Below are positions 1 through 8,663 of a stretch of DNA of 64,000 bases, piece by piece. The DNA comes from Fictibacillus nanhaiensis (GTDB lineage Bacteria > Bacillota > Bacilli > Bacillales > Fictibacillaceae): positions 124,001-188,000 of the forward strand of contig NZ_JAHVJO010000001.1 in the NCBI RefSeq assembly GCF_019801215.1, in the 5' to 3' direction. Both the position numbers and the translations under genes were made by a program. The stretch's first letter is position 1. Each line of letters opens with the position of its first letter. The notes beneath the pieces are model-generated. The model saw nothing but the letters and a program-made list of their open reading frames with translations, did no database searches and was not told the DNA's origin.

Positions 1-1
1 T

Positions 2-322
2 ACAAAGGAAATTGTACCTTTAGAAGGAATAAAAATGATACATACTGGTGGTCACAGCGATGGACATTCCATTGTGGAGATTTCGATAAATGACGAAGAA
101 AAAATATATCATCTTGGTGATATCATGCCTACACATGCACATCATAATCCATTATGGGTATTGGCGTATGATGATTATCCGATGACATCGATCTTCGAAA
201 AGCAAAAATGGATCAAACCAGATAGATGGTATTTCTTCTATCATGACTGTATATGCCGGGCTGTTAAGTGGGACAAAGATGGTCATATCGTTGAAAGAAT
301 AGCTCGTTCCCCTAAAATGTGA
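2..322 (+). CDS. Metallo-beta-lactamase fold hydrolase, C-terminal part (YtnP/AHL-lactonase-like)
   Basis: Only the last ~106 codons are in the window; the frame is open from base 2 and the start lies upstream. Visible are the late metal-ligand motifs of the MBL fold: [10 protein letters not shown], then [11 protein letters not shown] with the bridging Asp and a downstream His. That spacing resembles the YtnP/AHL lactonase branch, which hydrolyses lactone quorum signals. In B. subtilis ytnP lies near ytzB, ytpP and ytpQ, which supports the call. The missing N-terminal HxHxDH motif cannot be checked. An ordinary MBL esterase is the alternative. Confidence 0.75.
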   Translation, partial: TKEIVPLEGIKMIHTGGHSDGHSIVEISINDEEKIYHLGDIMPTHAHHNPLWVLAYDDYPMTSIFEKQKWIKPDRWYFFYHDCICRAVKWDKDGHIVERIARSPKM

Positions 323-356
323 ATAAAAAGTCATGAATTTTCCATGTACAAGTGAA

Positions 357-370
357 TGTCGAAAACGACA
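357..370. promoter_or_regulatory. Perfect inverted repeat TGTCG-AAAA-CGACA
   Basis: A 5-bp perfect inverted repeat with a 4-bp A spacer lies 76 bp before the next gene. It is just upstream of a TATGAT -10-like hexamer at 384-389, so it would cover the -35 region. Each half resembles a Spo0A box (TGTCGAA). Operator function is inferred. Confidence 0.35.
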
Positions 371-445
371 GAATATGTTAAAATATGATAGGTTTGAAAT
401 TATATGATAAGTACAAGCAAGAGGTAATTGAAAGGGGATTAAAAA

Positions 446-982
446 ATGAAAAAACAGTTAATTGCCGTTTTTACCGTTTTAGCACTGTTTTTATCCATGG
501 GATCATTCGTATTAGCTGATCAGGCTACAGATGAAATGAAAAAAACAGTCGAAAAAAGTTTGAAAAAAGAGCATAAAGATTATAATGAAGGTTCTTTGAC
601 ATTATCGGAAGTGCAATCATTTCCAAATCAAGATTCTGAGTTAGAAGCGTCTGAGGTTACCGTAGCTATTGCATCCTATGAAACGGTTAGAGACAATATT
701 TTTTATTTTGACCGCGTTCAATTCGTTTTTTTCAATCCTGATAAAAACGAAGTATTAGCAGAAGCCGCTGTAGCAAAAGCAAATCCGGATATCTTAAAGT
801 ATAAAAAAGCATACGAATCTCAAATCGGAACACATATGGACTTTATTGTTATTACGGCATTGTTATTCTTGTTGATTATCGTGCCAATGTTTATTTTAAC
901 CGTATGGGAAAAGCGCCAATATCTAACATCGAAATTTAAAATCGAAAACAATCTCTACGATCAAACGAAACTTTACCGTTAA
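446..982 (+). CDS. Secreted, C-terminally membrane-anchored protein of unknown function
   Basis: I do not recognise this 178-aa protein. Residues 1-24 look like a signal peptide (two Lys, a hydrophobic core, cleavage after VLA). Residues ~25-130 form a soluble, Lys/Glu-rich domain. Residues ~132-156 are one strong membrane segment, followed by a basic cytoplasmic tail of ~20 residues, giving a type I topology with the domain outside the cell. The start has GAAAGGGG at a good distance. It stands alone, with an inverted repeat upstream and a strong terminator after it. A small surface or signalling protein fits, but no function can be assigned. Confidence 0.8.
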   Translation: MKKQLIAVFTVLALFLSMGSFVLADQATDEMKKTVEKSLKKEHKDYNEGSLTLSEVQSFPNQDSELEASEVTVAIASYETVRDNIFYFDRVQFVFFNPDKNEVLAEAAVAKANPDILKYKKAYESQIGTHMDFIVITALLFLLIIVPMFILTVWEKRQYLTSKFKIENNLYDQTKLYR

Positions 983-991
983 AGTTTGAAA

Positions 992-1028
992 GCCCCTGTA
1001 TGGACGGACTCCATAAGGGGCCTTTTTT
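992..1028. terminator. Bidirectional terminator
   Basis: GCCCCT(G)TATGG at 992-1003 pairs with CCATAAGGGGC at 1011-1021 and is followed by six T. It separates the convergent genes ending at 982 and 1027. Confidence 0.85.
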
Positions 1029-1332
1029 ATTTTGCCTCTAGCTGTAAGAGAGTCCCGGTACTTGCATCAACTAAAAATTCATAATGAACAGCGCTTCCTT
1101 GTTTTGAGTGAGAGAATCCGCCTTTGTAAACAGTATGAGGAAGATTATGTACACGTGTTTCTTCACGGTTCACTAAAATCCATGCACCAGTAATGGTATA
1201 TTGCTCACTTGCTTTTTCTTTTAAAAGGTTTAATGCTTTTTCAGGTGATATCCACTCATTTCTTTTTCTGCTAACTGTGTACCCCGCTAATGCACCAGCA
1301 AGACCGGCAAAAAGTATCGTTCTCCATTTCAT
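1027..1332 (-). CDS. ytzB: Small membrane-anchored PepSY-like protein (YtzB-like)
   Basis: 101 aa. An N-terminal membrane segment (residues ~5-20, ILFAGLAGALAG) precedes a ~70-residue domain with the PepSY pattern: an amphipathic helix containing SPEKALNLLKEKA, then strands ending in VDASTGTLLQLE, where the VDA.TG turn is the family hallmark. PepSY domains are often inhibitors or propeptides of peptidases at the cell surface. B. subtilis YtzB is similar in size and lies in the same neighbourhood. The gene's stop sits in the T-tract of the shared terminator. Function unproven. Confidence 0.7.
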   Translation of the reverse strand: MKWRTILFAGLAGALAGYTVSRKRNEWISPEKALNLLKEKASEQYTITGAWILVNREETRVHNLPHTVYKGGFSHSKQGSAVHYEFLVDASTGTLLQLEAK

Positions 1333-1435
1333 CTAAATTCCCACCTTATGTATAATATCGTTTTTCTAATTTTTAGTATAACAAAGAAAAGCCTTCTTTT
1401 TCTCGTCTGTTTTTGTTAAGATACTCATGATACAG

Positions 1436-1481
1436 ATGAGGGTTCGAGATTCCCACCCCTCTCAAAACAAAACTAGGGAGC
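1436..1481 (+). ncRNA. preQ1-I riboswitch aptamer
   Basis: P1 is GAGGG at 1438-1442 pairing with CCCTC at 1457-1461. The hairpin loop starts with the conserved TTC and contains TTCCCAC. An A-rich tail (1462-1472) leads to CTAGGGAG, which can pair with the loop to make the class I H-type pseudoknot. Position before queD and the downstream terminator match known preQ1-I riboswitches that shut off queuosine genes when preQ1 is abundant. Confidence 0.88.
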
Positions 1482-1494
1482 GTGAAATCTACAC

Positions 1495-1519
1495 TCTCTG
1501 CTTCTGCAGAGATTTTTTT
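1495..1519 (+). terminator. Riboswitch expression-platform terminator
   Basis: TCTCTGC (1495-1501), loop TTCT, GCAGAGA (1506-1512), then seven T. It starts 14 nt after the aptamer tail. A second hairpin, CTGGC/GCCAG, lies at 1554-1567 and is followed by TTTTCTTT; its role is unclear. Confidence 0.88.
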
Positions 1520-1611
1520 GCATGAATAATCGTGCAACTAACGCTAGAAAGAGCCTGGCATCAGCCAGTTTTCTTTATTTCGTGCTCTCCTCATTGAAAG
1601 GATGAATTGGA

Positions 1612-2094
1612 ATGACCTATAAAATTCCAAAAGATGTACAGTTACTTGGCCGCGATATTACGAGTGACCAGTTAAAATATCACAATAAACGTGTTGCTGT
1701 ATGCAAAGAATTCACATTTGATGCGGCTCATCATTTACACTGTTATGAAGGAAAGTGCAAAAATCTCCATGGTCACACGTATAAGCTTGTGATAACGATG
1801 AGTGGATATGTAAATGAAATCGGTATTGCGGTGGATTTTGGAGAGATTAAAGAAATCTTTAAAAAAGCAATTGATGAAAAGCTTGATCATAGATACTTGA
1901 ATGAAGTTCTCCCACCCATGAATACAACGGCAGAAAATATGATCGTGTGGATGTGGGAACAAATTGATAACGACCTTAACGAGAGAGGGTTATCAGCACA
2001 GGGACATCGTCTTGAAGAGTTGAAACTGTTTGAAACTCCGACTAGCTTTGCCGTAATAAAGAGAGAATGGATGGTAGAGAATGAAGAGCTTTAA
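1612..2094 (+). CDS. queD: 6-carboxy-5,6,7,8-tetrahydropterin synthase
   Basis: 160 aa. Converts 7,8-dihydroneopterin triphosphate to 6-carboxytetrahydropterin, the first dedicated step of queuosine (preQ0) synthesis after GTP cyclohydrolase I. The family signature is complete: FDAAHHL (zinc His), a Cys in YEGKCKNLHGHTY (catalytic Cys and two zinc His), and LDHRYLN. A ~30-residue N-terminal lead before the core domain is typical of Bacillus QueD. The start is preceded by GAAAGGATG. First gene after the preQ1 riboswitch; its end overlaps queE by 14 bp, indicating translational coupling. Confidence 0.95.
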   Translation: MTYKIPKDVQLLGRDITSDQLKYHNKRVAVCKEFTFDAAHHLHCYEGKCKNLHGHTYKLVITMSGYVNEIGIAVDFGEIKEIFKKAIDEKLDHRYLNEVLPPMNTTAENMIVWMWEQIDNDLNERGLSAQGHRLEELKLFETPTSFAVIKREWMVENEEL

Positions 2095-2809
2095 TCTGCC
2101 ATCTAAAGACGTTTGGAAAAAGTGGAAACTTCCAATGGTGGAAATCTTTGAAACTGTAGAAGGTGAAGGACTTCAAGCTGGTTATCCTACGGTATTTGTA
2201 AGGGTATTCCATTGTAACTTGCGTTGTACATGGTGTGATACAACCTACAGTTATGCTCCTGCTAAACCTGAATTTGAAGCAACAATCGAAGAAATTATTA
2301 CTACAATTAAAACGTTTCGTTCTACTCGAATCTGTTTTACGGGCGGAGAGCCGCTCATCCACCGTGAAAAGTCTGCGGCATTACTTTTGGCGATGGCAGA
2401 TTTATCCCACATTGTAGATATTCATATCGAGACAAATGGAGCCATTGATTTAATGCCATTTGAGAACCTTCGTAATTCGCACCCAGAACTTCAAAGAAAA
2501 ATGAGGTTTGTGATGGACTATAAACTTCCAGCATCGGGTGAAATGGACAAAATGAATATGGACAATTTTAAAGAGCTCCAAAATCAGGATGAAATTAAAT
2601 TTGTTGTAGGTTCAGAAGAAGATTTTGAAATTACAAAACAAGTAGTAAACGAACACTACCGAAATGGACAGATTAGCGTAAGTCCTGTCTGGGAGAGTAT
2701 GCCGCCTAGAAGATTGGTAGAATTACTATTAAAAGATCCTCTTCCGAACGGGAAGATAAGTTTACAACTGCATAAAGTAATCTGGCATCCAGATGAGCGA
2801 GGTGTTTAA
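2081..2809 (+). CDS. queE: 7-carboxy-7-deazaguanine synthase (radical SAM)
   Basis: 242 aa. Radical-SAM ring-contraction enzyme making 7-carboxy-7-deazaguanine from QueD's product. The cluster-binding CxxxCxxC motif is CNLRCTWCDT at about residues 46-55, preceded by ETVEGEG, the conserved QueE lead. FTGGEPL (~residue 87) is the SAM-binding glycine motif. Length and motif order are normal for the long, Bacillus-type QueE. The start lies inside queD (14-bp overlap) with GGTAGAGA upstream. The queC ATG follows its stop by 1 bp. Confidence 0.95.
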   Translation: MKSFNLPSKDVWKKWKLPMVEIFETVEGEGLQAGYPTVFVRVFHCNLRCTWCDTTYSYAPAKPEFEATIEEIITTIKTFRSTRICFTGGEPLIHREKSAALLLAMADLSHIVDIHIETNGAIDLMPFENLRNSHPELQRKMRFVMDYKLPASGEMDKMNMDNFKELQNQDEIKFVVGSEEDFEITKQVVNEHYRNGQISVSPVWESMPPRRLVELLLKDPLPNGKISLQLHKVIWHPDERGV

Positions 2810-2810
2810 C

Positions 2811-3494
2811 ATGAATAAAAAAGCAGTCATTGTGTTGAGCGGCGGCCTTGATAGTACAACATGTATGGGAATAGCAAAAGCAGAAGGTTATGAACTGTAT
2901 CCCATCACGTTTCATTACGGACAGCGCCACAATCGAGAAGTAGAACAGGCGATTGAAGTCGGAAAATATTATGATGTGCCGGACCACCGAATCGTAGACC
3001 TGACATTCTTAAAAGATATCGGTGGAAGTGCACTAACAGATGAGAAAGTGGATGTACCAATTGAAGCAGATGAAGGTATTCCAGTAACGTATGTTCCAGC
3101 GAGAAACATGATTTTTCTCGCTTTATCTAGTGCCTATGCAGAAGTAATTGGAGCAACAGCGGTATTCACGGGTGTATCCGCAGTCGATTTTAGCGGTTAT
3201 CCTGATTGTCGCCCTGAGTTCATTAAGAGTATGGAGGAAACGATTAACCTTGCTACGAAAGCAGGTGTAACGGGAAAGAATATTTATGTAAAAACTCCGT
3301 TAATCAACCTCTCTAAAAAGGAAACCATCGAAAAAGGATTGTCGCTAGAAGTACCATATGAGCTAACAACTTCATGTTACAATGGCAAAGAAGCAGCTTG
3401 TGGGCATTGTGACAGCTGCCAGCTTCGGCTAAAAGGATTTAAAGAAGCTGGTTCAACAGATCCGATTCCCTATGAAGTATCAGAAAACTCATAA
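2811..3494 (+). CDS. queC: 7-cyano-7-deazaguanine (preQ0) synthase
   Basis: 227 aa. ATP-dependent enzyme turning 7-carboxy-7-deazaguanine and ammonia into preQ0. The PP-loop SGGLDSTT is at residues ~10-17. The C-terminal zinc site is built from TSCYNGKEAACGHCDSC, with four Cys. I chose ATG 2811 over the in-frame 2793 because GAGGTG lies 7-12 bp before 2811 and the MNKKAVIVLSGG beginning fits the family. The order D-E-C differs from B. subtilis C-D-E-F, and queF is not next but 6.6 kb downstream. Confidence 0.94.
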   Translation: MNKKAVIVLSGGLDSTTCMGIAKAEGYELYPITFHYGQRHNREVEQAIEVGKYYDVPDHRIVDLTFLKDIGGSALTDEKVDVPIEADEGIPVTYVPARNMIFLALSSAYAEVIGATAVFTGVSAVDFSGYPDCRPEFIKSMEETINLATKAGVTGKNIYVKTPLINLSKKETIEKGLSLEVPYELTTSCYNGKEAACGHCDSCQLRLKGFKEAGSTDPIPYEVSENS

Positions 3495-3503
3495 AACGTA
3501 GAA

Positions 3504-3570
3504 AACCCCTTTGAATAAAGTGTACAATGTAAGTGTACTGTACATAGGATTCTTTAAAGGGGTTGTTTTT
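3504..3570 (+). terminator. Terminator hairpin whose 3' arm is the next gene's ribosome site
   Basis: AACCCCTTT (3504-3512) pairs with AAAGGGGTT (3556-3564), followed by GTTTTTATT. The 3' arm contains the AAAGGGG Shine-Dalgarno for the ATG at 3574. The ~43-nt loop carries two TGTACA-type palindromes (3520-3545) and a weak TTGAAT-N17-TGTACT promoter-like pair. It may be both the end of the que operon and a translational mask. Confidence 0.6.
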
Positions 3571-3573
3571 ATT

Positions 3574-4644
3574 ATGAACAAAGAAACACTCGCATTATTT
3601 AAGACGTTGACAGAGTTGCCAGGTGCTCCTGGATTTGAGAGAGACATTCGTCATTTTGTCAGAAAAGAAATTGAACCGGTATCAGATGAGATCATACAGG
3701 ACGGGCTTGGTGGTATATTCGGCGTAAAAAAGGGAAGCGGTCCTAAGGTTATGGTTGCCGGACACATGGATGAAGTCGGGTTTATGGTTACGAAAATAAC
3801 GAAGAACGGAATGCTTAAATTTCAGGAGCTTGGCGGTTGGTGGAGTCAGGTTCTGCTTGCACAAAGGGTGAATGTATATACAGATCGTGGAGATGTCATA
3901 ACTGGGATTATCGGTTCTACTCCTCCCCATTTACTCTCAGAGGATCAGCGTAACAGGCCGATGGGAATAAAAAATATGTATATTGATATTGGAGCAGATG
4001 ACGATAAAGAAGTACATGAGATGGGAGTAAGACCTGGTCAGCAAATCGTACCAATTTGTCCGTTTACACCTATGGCTAACCCGAAAAAAATCATGGCAAA
4101 AGCCTGGGACAACCGATATGGTGTTGGACTTGCTATAGAGTTGCTTAAAGAATTAAAAGACGAAACATTACCAAACGAACTATACAGTGGTGCTACTGTT
4201 CAGGAAGAGGTAGGTCTTAGAGGGTCGAAGACAGCAGCTAACCTTATCCAGCCAGACTTATTCTTTGCGCTCGATGCAAGTCCTGCAAATGATATGATGG
4301 GTGATAAAAGCGAATTTGGCCAGCTTGGAAAAGGAGCTTTACTTCGAATTTTAGACCGCACTATGGTTACGCACCGCGGAATGAGAGAATACATTCTAGA
4401 TACTGCAGAAACGCATAACATTCCTTATCAATATTTCATTTCACAGGGTGGCACTGACGCAGGCAGCGTTCATATTTCTGGAAACGGTGTACCGTCAGCG
4501 GTCGTTGGCATATGCTCTCGCTATATTCACACACATGCTTCAATCGTTCATATCGATGATTACGCAGCTGCAAAAGAACTTATCATTAAACTAGTAAAAA
4601 CCGCTGACGAATCGACTCTTCGAACCATTTTAGAAAACAGTTAA
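3574..4644 (+). CDS. M42 family aminopeptidase (YtoP/glutamyl-aminopeptidase-like)
   Basis: 356 aa. Cobalt/zinc-dependent, cytoplasmic TET-type aminopeptidase. Metal and catalytic motifs are in family order: [11 protein letters not shown] (first His-x-Asp), KAWDNRYG (bridging Asp), VQEEVGLRG (catalytic Glu pair), ALDAS, and a terminal [16 protein letters not shown] with the last His. GAPGFE near the N-terminus is also typical. I prefer ATG 3574 (AAAGGGG 11 bp upstream) over the in-frame TTG 3511, which lies inside the terminator hairpin. B. subtilis YtoP, in the same neighbourhood, is about the same length. Confidence 0.88.
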   Translation: MNKETLALFKTLTELPGAPGFERDIRHFVRKEIEPVSDEIIQDGLGGIFGVKKGSGPKVMVAGHMDEVGFMVTKITKNGMLKFQELGGWWSQVLLAQRVNVYTDRGDVITGIIGSTPPHLLSEDQRNRPMGIKNMYIDIGADDDKEVHEMGVRPGQQIVPICPFTPMANPKKIMAKAWDNRYGVGLAIELLKELKDETLPNELYSGATVQEEVGLRGSKTAANLIQPDLFFALDASPANDMMGDKSEFGQLGKGALLRILDRTMVTHRGMREYILDTAETHNIPYQYFISQGGTDAGSVHISGNGVPSAVVGICSRYIHTHASIVHIDDYAAAKELIIKLVKTADESTLRTILENS

Positions 4645-4654
4645 GGATGATCAT

Positions 4655-5170
4655 ATGAAAATAGGTATCGGGTCAGCTAATCCGGCAAAAATAAAAGCTG
4701 CTAGTCCATTCCTAGACTATTTTAAAGGTTCAGAGCTTAGTTGTTATCACGCTGAATCTCTTGTTTCTGAACAACCTTTTTCGGATGAAGAAACAAAAAG
4801 GGGTGCAATAAACCGTGCTGATGATTGTGTTAGGCAAGGTGCCGATCTCGGTCTAGGCTTTGAAGGCGGCGTGATGGAAATGGAAGATGGCATCTATTTG
4901 TGTAACTGGGGAGCGGTTTGTGACCAAAACGGCCTTTTGCTTACTGCGGCAGGAGCTCGTATCTTACTGCCTCACCACATCGTGCAAGGGTTAAAAAAGG
5001 GTGAAGTACTTGGAAAACTTATGGGTGAGTTGACAAGTGATCCAGAAATCAGAAAAAAAGATGGAGCGATAGGTGTCTTCACATGCGGTTTGTTATCAAG
5101 AAGCGAAATGTTTTCACAGATCTCTGCTATACTTTTAGGTCAATATATTTATATGATCAGAAATAAGTGA
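4655..5170 (+). CDS. DUF84 (YjjX-like) non-canonical purine NTP phosphatase
   Basis: 171 aa. DUF84 enzymes hydrolyse ITP/XTP and limit incorporation of deaminated purines. Visible are the N-terminal SANPAKIKA nucleotide-binding turn, QPFSDEETKRGAINRA (the helix contacting base and phosphate) and GLGFEGGV, the DUF84 signature. The end KDGAIGVFTCGLLSRSEMF is also family-typical. It begins 10 bp after the M42 peptidase stop with AAGGATG as ribosome site, so the two are probably cotranscribed. A strong terminator follows. Confidence 0.85.
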   Translation: MKIGIGSANPAKIKAASPFLDYFKGSELSCYHAESLVSEQPFSDEETKRGAINRADDCVRQGADLGLGFEGGVMEMEDGIYLCNWGAVCDQNGLLLTAAGARILLPHHIVQGLKKGEVLGKLMGELTSDPEIRKKDGAIGVFTCGLLSRSEMFSQISAILLGQYIYMIRNK

Positions 5171-5184
5171 TACCCTTTTAAAAA

Positions 5185-5224
5185 AACATGTTTGACCAAA
5201 CAATAGGGTCAGACATGTTTTTTT
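5185..5224 (+). terminator. Rho-independent terminator
   Basis: AACATGTTTGACC (5185-5197) pairs with GGTCAGACATGTT (5207-5219), then a T run reaching 5224. Ends the peptidase-DUF84 unit. Confidence 0.88.
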
Positions 5225-5279
5225 GCATGATTTTTTAGTTGTAGGGAAGATTAAAAGCAAAAATGTAAGAGGGATATTC

Positions 5280-6305
5280 GTGAACTTATCTATAAAGTCT
5301 ATTTTAATTCTTGCAGGAGTTTTATTCTTTTCTATTCTTTCTTGGATCGTGTTTGAGACAGGTCCTGTAAAAGGTAAAGCAGAAAAGCCTATATTGATTA
5401 AACAAAAGGTTGATTTCTATAAGTTATCTGAAAGTCTAGAGAAAGAAGGAGTCATAAAGAACTCCTATCTATTTTTTATGTACGGTAAGATTAGTGGAAA
5501 GAAAGATAGGATCGTTGCAGGAGAACACACAATTAAACAAGGTGAAAATTATCAAGAAATTTTTCAAGATCTTTCAACATTGGAAAAAGAAACGACAGCT
5601 GTGGAAATGATTATTCCTGAGGGCAGCACGATTCTTGATATTGCGAACAGATTAAGCGAAGCAGGAATAGTAAATAGAGAAGTGTTTATAGATAAATCCA
5701 AATCTTGGATGAACTTAACAAAAGATCAGCGAGAAGAATTAAAAATACCTGATGAAAATCAAACAAAGGAAATTAAGTTTAAGGTGGAAGGCTTGTTGTT
5801 TCCGGATACCTATTACTTTGAGAAAAAGATGGATGCAATAGAAGTTATACGGCAAATGACAGATCGTTTTATTGAAAAGACAGATGAAGTGAAAATTAAA
5901 ACAGGACAAACTCCATATGAATGGATCACACTTGCTTCAATCATTGAAAAAGAAGCACTTTTGAATAATGAAAAGCCTACGGTTGCAGGTGTTTTTTTTA
6001 ACAGGATTCAAGAAGGACAAAAGCTTCAGTCATGTTCAACTGTCCAATACTTGTTAGATAAACCAAGAGCATCATTGCGGCGGAAAGACTTAAAAATAAA
6101 GAGTCCATACAATACATATTTGCATGCTGGATTGCCTCCTGGCCCTATAGCAAGTCCCGGTCTTGTTTCATTAAAAGCGGCTGCAGATCCGGAAAAACAC
6201 GATTATTATTATTTTGTAGCCAAACAGGATGGGACGTGGAGTCATTACTTTTCTAAAACATATAAAGAACACAGAAAGTATACAAGATTAAGCGGGAATT
6301 ACTAA
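5280..6305 (+). CDS. MltG-like endolytic murein transglycosylase
   Basis: 341 aa. MltG/YceG-family lytic transglycosylases cleave nascent glycan strands. One N-terminal membrane segment (residues ~6-26) anchors it outside the cell; a LysM-like stretch (~40-110) precedes the catalytic domain. ASIIEKEA (~residue 223) holds the catalytic Glu, followed by VFFNR, LQSCSTVQYLL and YNTYLHAGLPPGPI, all hallmarks. I chose GTG 5280 (AAGAGGG 6 bp upstream) over ATG 5223, whose ribosome site would be in the terminator. B. subtilis YrrL is the usual MltG, so this may be a second paralogue; I cannot see the rest of the genome. Confidence 0.88.
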   Translation: MNLSIKSILILAGVLFFSILSWIVFETGPVKGKAEKPILIKQKVDFYKLSESLEKEGVIKNSYLFFMYGKISGKKDRIVAGEHTIKQGENYQEIFQDLSTLEKETTAVEMIIPEGSTILDIANRLSEAGIVNREVFIDKSKSWMNLTKDQREELKIPDENQTKEIKFKVEGLLFPDTYYFEKKMDAIEVIRQMTDRFIEKTDEVKIKTGQTPYEWITLASIIEKEALLNNEKPTVAGVFFNRIQEGQKLQSCSTVQYLLDKPRASLRRKDLKIKSPYNTYLHAGLPPGPIASPGLVSLKAAADPEKHDYYYFVAKQDGTWSHYFSKTYKEHRKYTRLSGNY

Positions 6306-6332
6306 AACCCGGTATAAACACCGGGTTTTAGA
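6304..6332. terminator. Bidirectional terminator
   Basis: AAAACCCGGT (6304-6313) and ACCGGGTTTT (6320-6329) form a perfect 10-bp stem with a 6-nt loop between the convergent mltG-like and chemoreceptor genes. Confidence 0.88.
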
Positions 6333-6338
6333 GTTGTC

Positions 6339-8495
6339 CTATTTTTTTTCATCCTCATCATTCTCCGTATAATGATCATCACCATCTAGGTCATAACGTA
6401 CAACTGTATCCTCATTTTGTTCTTCGGTTCCCTCTTGAATTTCTTCTTCGAGGAAAGGGGCTTCTGTGCTATCGTTTTCATCAAGTGTGGCGGCCACTTC
6501 CAGAAAATTATTTAATACCTCGACTTCTTCGTTAGGAATTTCTAGTTCACCTAAATGGAATTGATCCACTTCCTGTTGAAGAATGAGTGCAATCTCCTGC
6601 AAATCAGTTGCTGCTAGATTTACTTGATGAATAGCTTCTTTCTGATGAATGCTTGAAGCACTGACTTGTTCGCTTGTTGCAACAGACTCTTCAGAAATAG
6701 CACTTACTTCAAATAATTTTTCAGTCAAGTTCTCGTTTGCAGAATCAACTTTCGCAATAGCACCTTTAACTTGAGTTATTCTGCCATTTATTTTGGATAC
6801 ATTATGAATGATACTTGTAAAGGCTTGTTCGGTTTGCTGTACAGAGATTTGTTGGTCGTTTCTGTATTGTTCGAAACGAACCGTTTCTTTTGATAAAAGT
6901 TCCATCTGGCTTGTCATTGATTTTACAAGCTGCTGAATTCTAAGTGCTTCATTCTTTGAGCGTTCTGCGAGTTTTCTTACTTCACTTGCTACAACAGAGA
7001 ACCCTCTCCCTGCTTCACCTGCTCTTGCCGATTCAATAGCAGCATTAAGCGCAAGTAGATCTGTGCTGCCGGCAATTTCTTGAATGGTTTCAACGATTGA
7101 GTTAATTTGCTTCGATTGCTGACTTGCATGCTGAATTTCTGAGATTAAACTTTGTGCTAATTGTAAGAATTGCTCAGAATGTGTATTTAGTTGCTGAACG
7201 ATATCTGATCCAGCTTTTCCTTCGTTTTCTGCTTTTTGAGCATCAACTGAAATTTCATCACTAATACTTGCCGTTTCTTTGATAGACTCTGTAACCCCAG
7301 TCAACAACACAGTACATTCATGGAGATGATTTGCCTGGCTTTGTGCACCTAATGCTACTTGAGTGATGGCTTCTGTAACTTCATCACTTTGAGCTGTTGT
7401 CTCTTCTGACACAGCTGCAAGATTTTGAGAAGAACCCGTTAGTTTCTCAGCTGCTTGCCTTACTTCATTCATAGATTTTTGCATTTTTTCTGCCATTGCA
7501 TTAAAGGTTTGTGCAAGTTCTGCCATTTCATCTTTAGATTGGGTTTGTACGCGGTATGAAAGATCTCCTTCACCAATGATGGTAGCTCCTTCTTTTAGTA
7601 CTGAAATAGAAGATTGAATGGAGCGTAACAACCAGACTCCTATCACACCCAAAATGACTAAAATGATGACACTAAGAACGATTAAAAATAGAGTAAGCCA
7701 TAATTTAACGGAACTTTGCTTTTCTGAAAGTGCGATACTCTCTTTTTGCAGCGATTTCTGAACATTTAAGGTTGATTTGTCTACACCGCCTGCAATTTTT
7801 TCGAAATTCTTAATATCATCATCGATTCTTTTCGTAATGTTTTGGATGGTATCTGCTGAATTTGTATATTTTAAAAGGTTTGCTTTAAAATCTGATAGCT
7901 GCTCAGGAGGCAATTTTTTCTCATCAAGCATCTTATCAAATGCTGCTGCACTTTCTTTGAACTTCACAACGGTGCTGCTTTCATATTTAATATGTATATC
8001 TTTTTCATAGGTCTGCATTTGCAGCAACTGTATGAGTAGAGGTTGGTCATTCATCGCTTTAACGGTTTCTGCAAACGTATTAGAAGTGTCTGCCATCAAT
8101 TGCTTTAACGAGTTGAGCTGGCTAGTCAAGGCAGTTGCAGATTGAAAGGATGTTTGATACGACGTTAAATCCTTTTCAATCCCTTTAAATGATTGCTTTT
8201 CCGTTTCTTTTGCTAGTTTGCTTGTCTCGTTCTGCAATGATTTTAAGTATGTCAGAACGTTCTGTTTGGAGTCAGCGCTCGGATTTCGCAAATATTCCTG
8301 TTCGAGTTTTCTAACTTCATTAAATGAACTTCGAACGTTGTTACTTGATAGAAACGCTTTCTGTACGCTTTCTTTTTCCTGTTCCATCTGTGTGTTCTGC
8401 CATAAAAATAAACCGATAAATGCAAGTAATACGATCATTCCGGCTAAACTGATAAGGAGCATCAATTTTACTCTTTTTCGAATCGTCATATTCAT
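6339..8495 (-). CDS. Methyl-accepting chemotaxis protein
   Basis: 718 aa. Membrane chemoreceptor signalling to CheA/CheW. TM1 (~10-32), a helical extracellular sensor (~33-260, four-helix-bundle-like), TM2 (~262-288), HAMP (~290-342) and the long cytoplasmic coiled coil. The hairpin-tip hallmark is present: [20 protein letters not shown] and then EVRKLAERS. An acidic tail of ~60 residues rich in Glu/Asp follows the coiled coil, with no pentapeptide. Of several ATGs I prefer 8495, ~7 bp after GGGGGGA; 8501 and 8489 are in frame alternatives. The ligand cannot be predicted. Confidence 0.93.
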   Translation of the reverse strand: MNMTIRKRVKLMLLISLAGMIVLLAFIGLFLWQNTQMEQEKESVQKAFLSSNNVRSSFNEVRKLEQEYLRNPSADSKQNVLTYLKSLQNETSKLAKETEKQSFKGIEKDLTSYQTSFQSATALTSQLNSLKQLMADTSNTFAETVKAMNDQPLLIQLLQMQTYEKDIHIKYESSTVVKFKESAAAFDKMLDEKKLPPEQLSDFKANLLKYTNSADTIQNITKRIDDDIKNFEKIAGGVDKSTLNVQKSLQKESIALSEKQSSVKLWLTLFLIVLSVIILVILGVIGVWLLRSIQSSISVLKEGATIIGEGDLSYRVQTQSKDEMAELAQTFNAMAEKMQKSMNEVRQAAEKLTGSSQNLAAVSEETTAQSDEVTEAITQVALGAQSQANHLHECTVLLTGVTESIKETASISDEISVDAQKAENEGKAGSDIVQQLNTHSEQFLQLAQSLISEIQHASQQSKQINSIVETIQEIAGSTDLLALNAAIESARAGEAGRGFSVVASEVRKLAERSKNEALRIQQLVKSMTSQMELLSKETVRFEQYRNDQQISVQQTEQAFTSIIHNVSKINGRITQVKGAIAKVDSANENLTEKLFEVSAISEESVATSEQVSASSIHQKEAIHQVNLAATDLQEIALILQQEVDQFHLGELEIPNEEVEVLNNFLEVAATLDENDSTEAPFLEEEIQEGTEEQNEDTVVRYDLDGDDHYTENDEDEKK

Positions 8496-8514
8496 TTCCA
8501 TTCCCCCCGTTATT

Positions 8515-8522
8515 TTATCGGC
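8515..8522 (-). promoter_or_regulatory. Possible SigD -10 element for the chemoreceptor
   Basis: GCCGATAA on the minus strand closely matches the flagellar sigma-D -10 (GCCGATAT). A TATA at 15-nt spacing is a poor -35 match. Transcription would start almost at the ribosome site, which lowers confidence. Confidence 0.35.
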
Positions 8523-8591
8523 ATTTTTTTTAATTTTTATAGTTTTGCAACAAAAGAAAATACGCATCATTTATTTATATTGACATGTGTC

Positions 8592-8619
8592 TTTACACCT
8601 TTTAAAAACAAGATATAAT
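8592..8619 (+). promoter_or_regulatory. Promoter of the EIIC-like gene
   Basis: TTTACA (8592-8597), 16 bp, TATAAT (8614-8619); 45 bp before the start codon. Confidence 0.6.
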
Positions 8620-8663
8620 GTTTTAGGGACATGTTATACATCATGAAAAAAAGGAGAAAGAAA

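Noticed and set aside
2793-2810. Upstream ATG for queC inside queE
   Set aside because: The GAGGTG ribosome site lies between it and ATG 2811, and family alignment favours the later start.
8580-8619. TTGACA at 8580 paired with TATAAT at 8614
   Set aside because: Spacing is 28 bp; TTTACA at 8592 gives 16 bp and is preferred.
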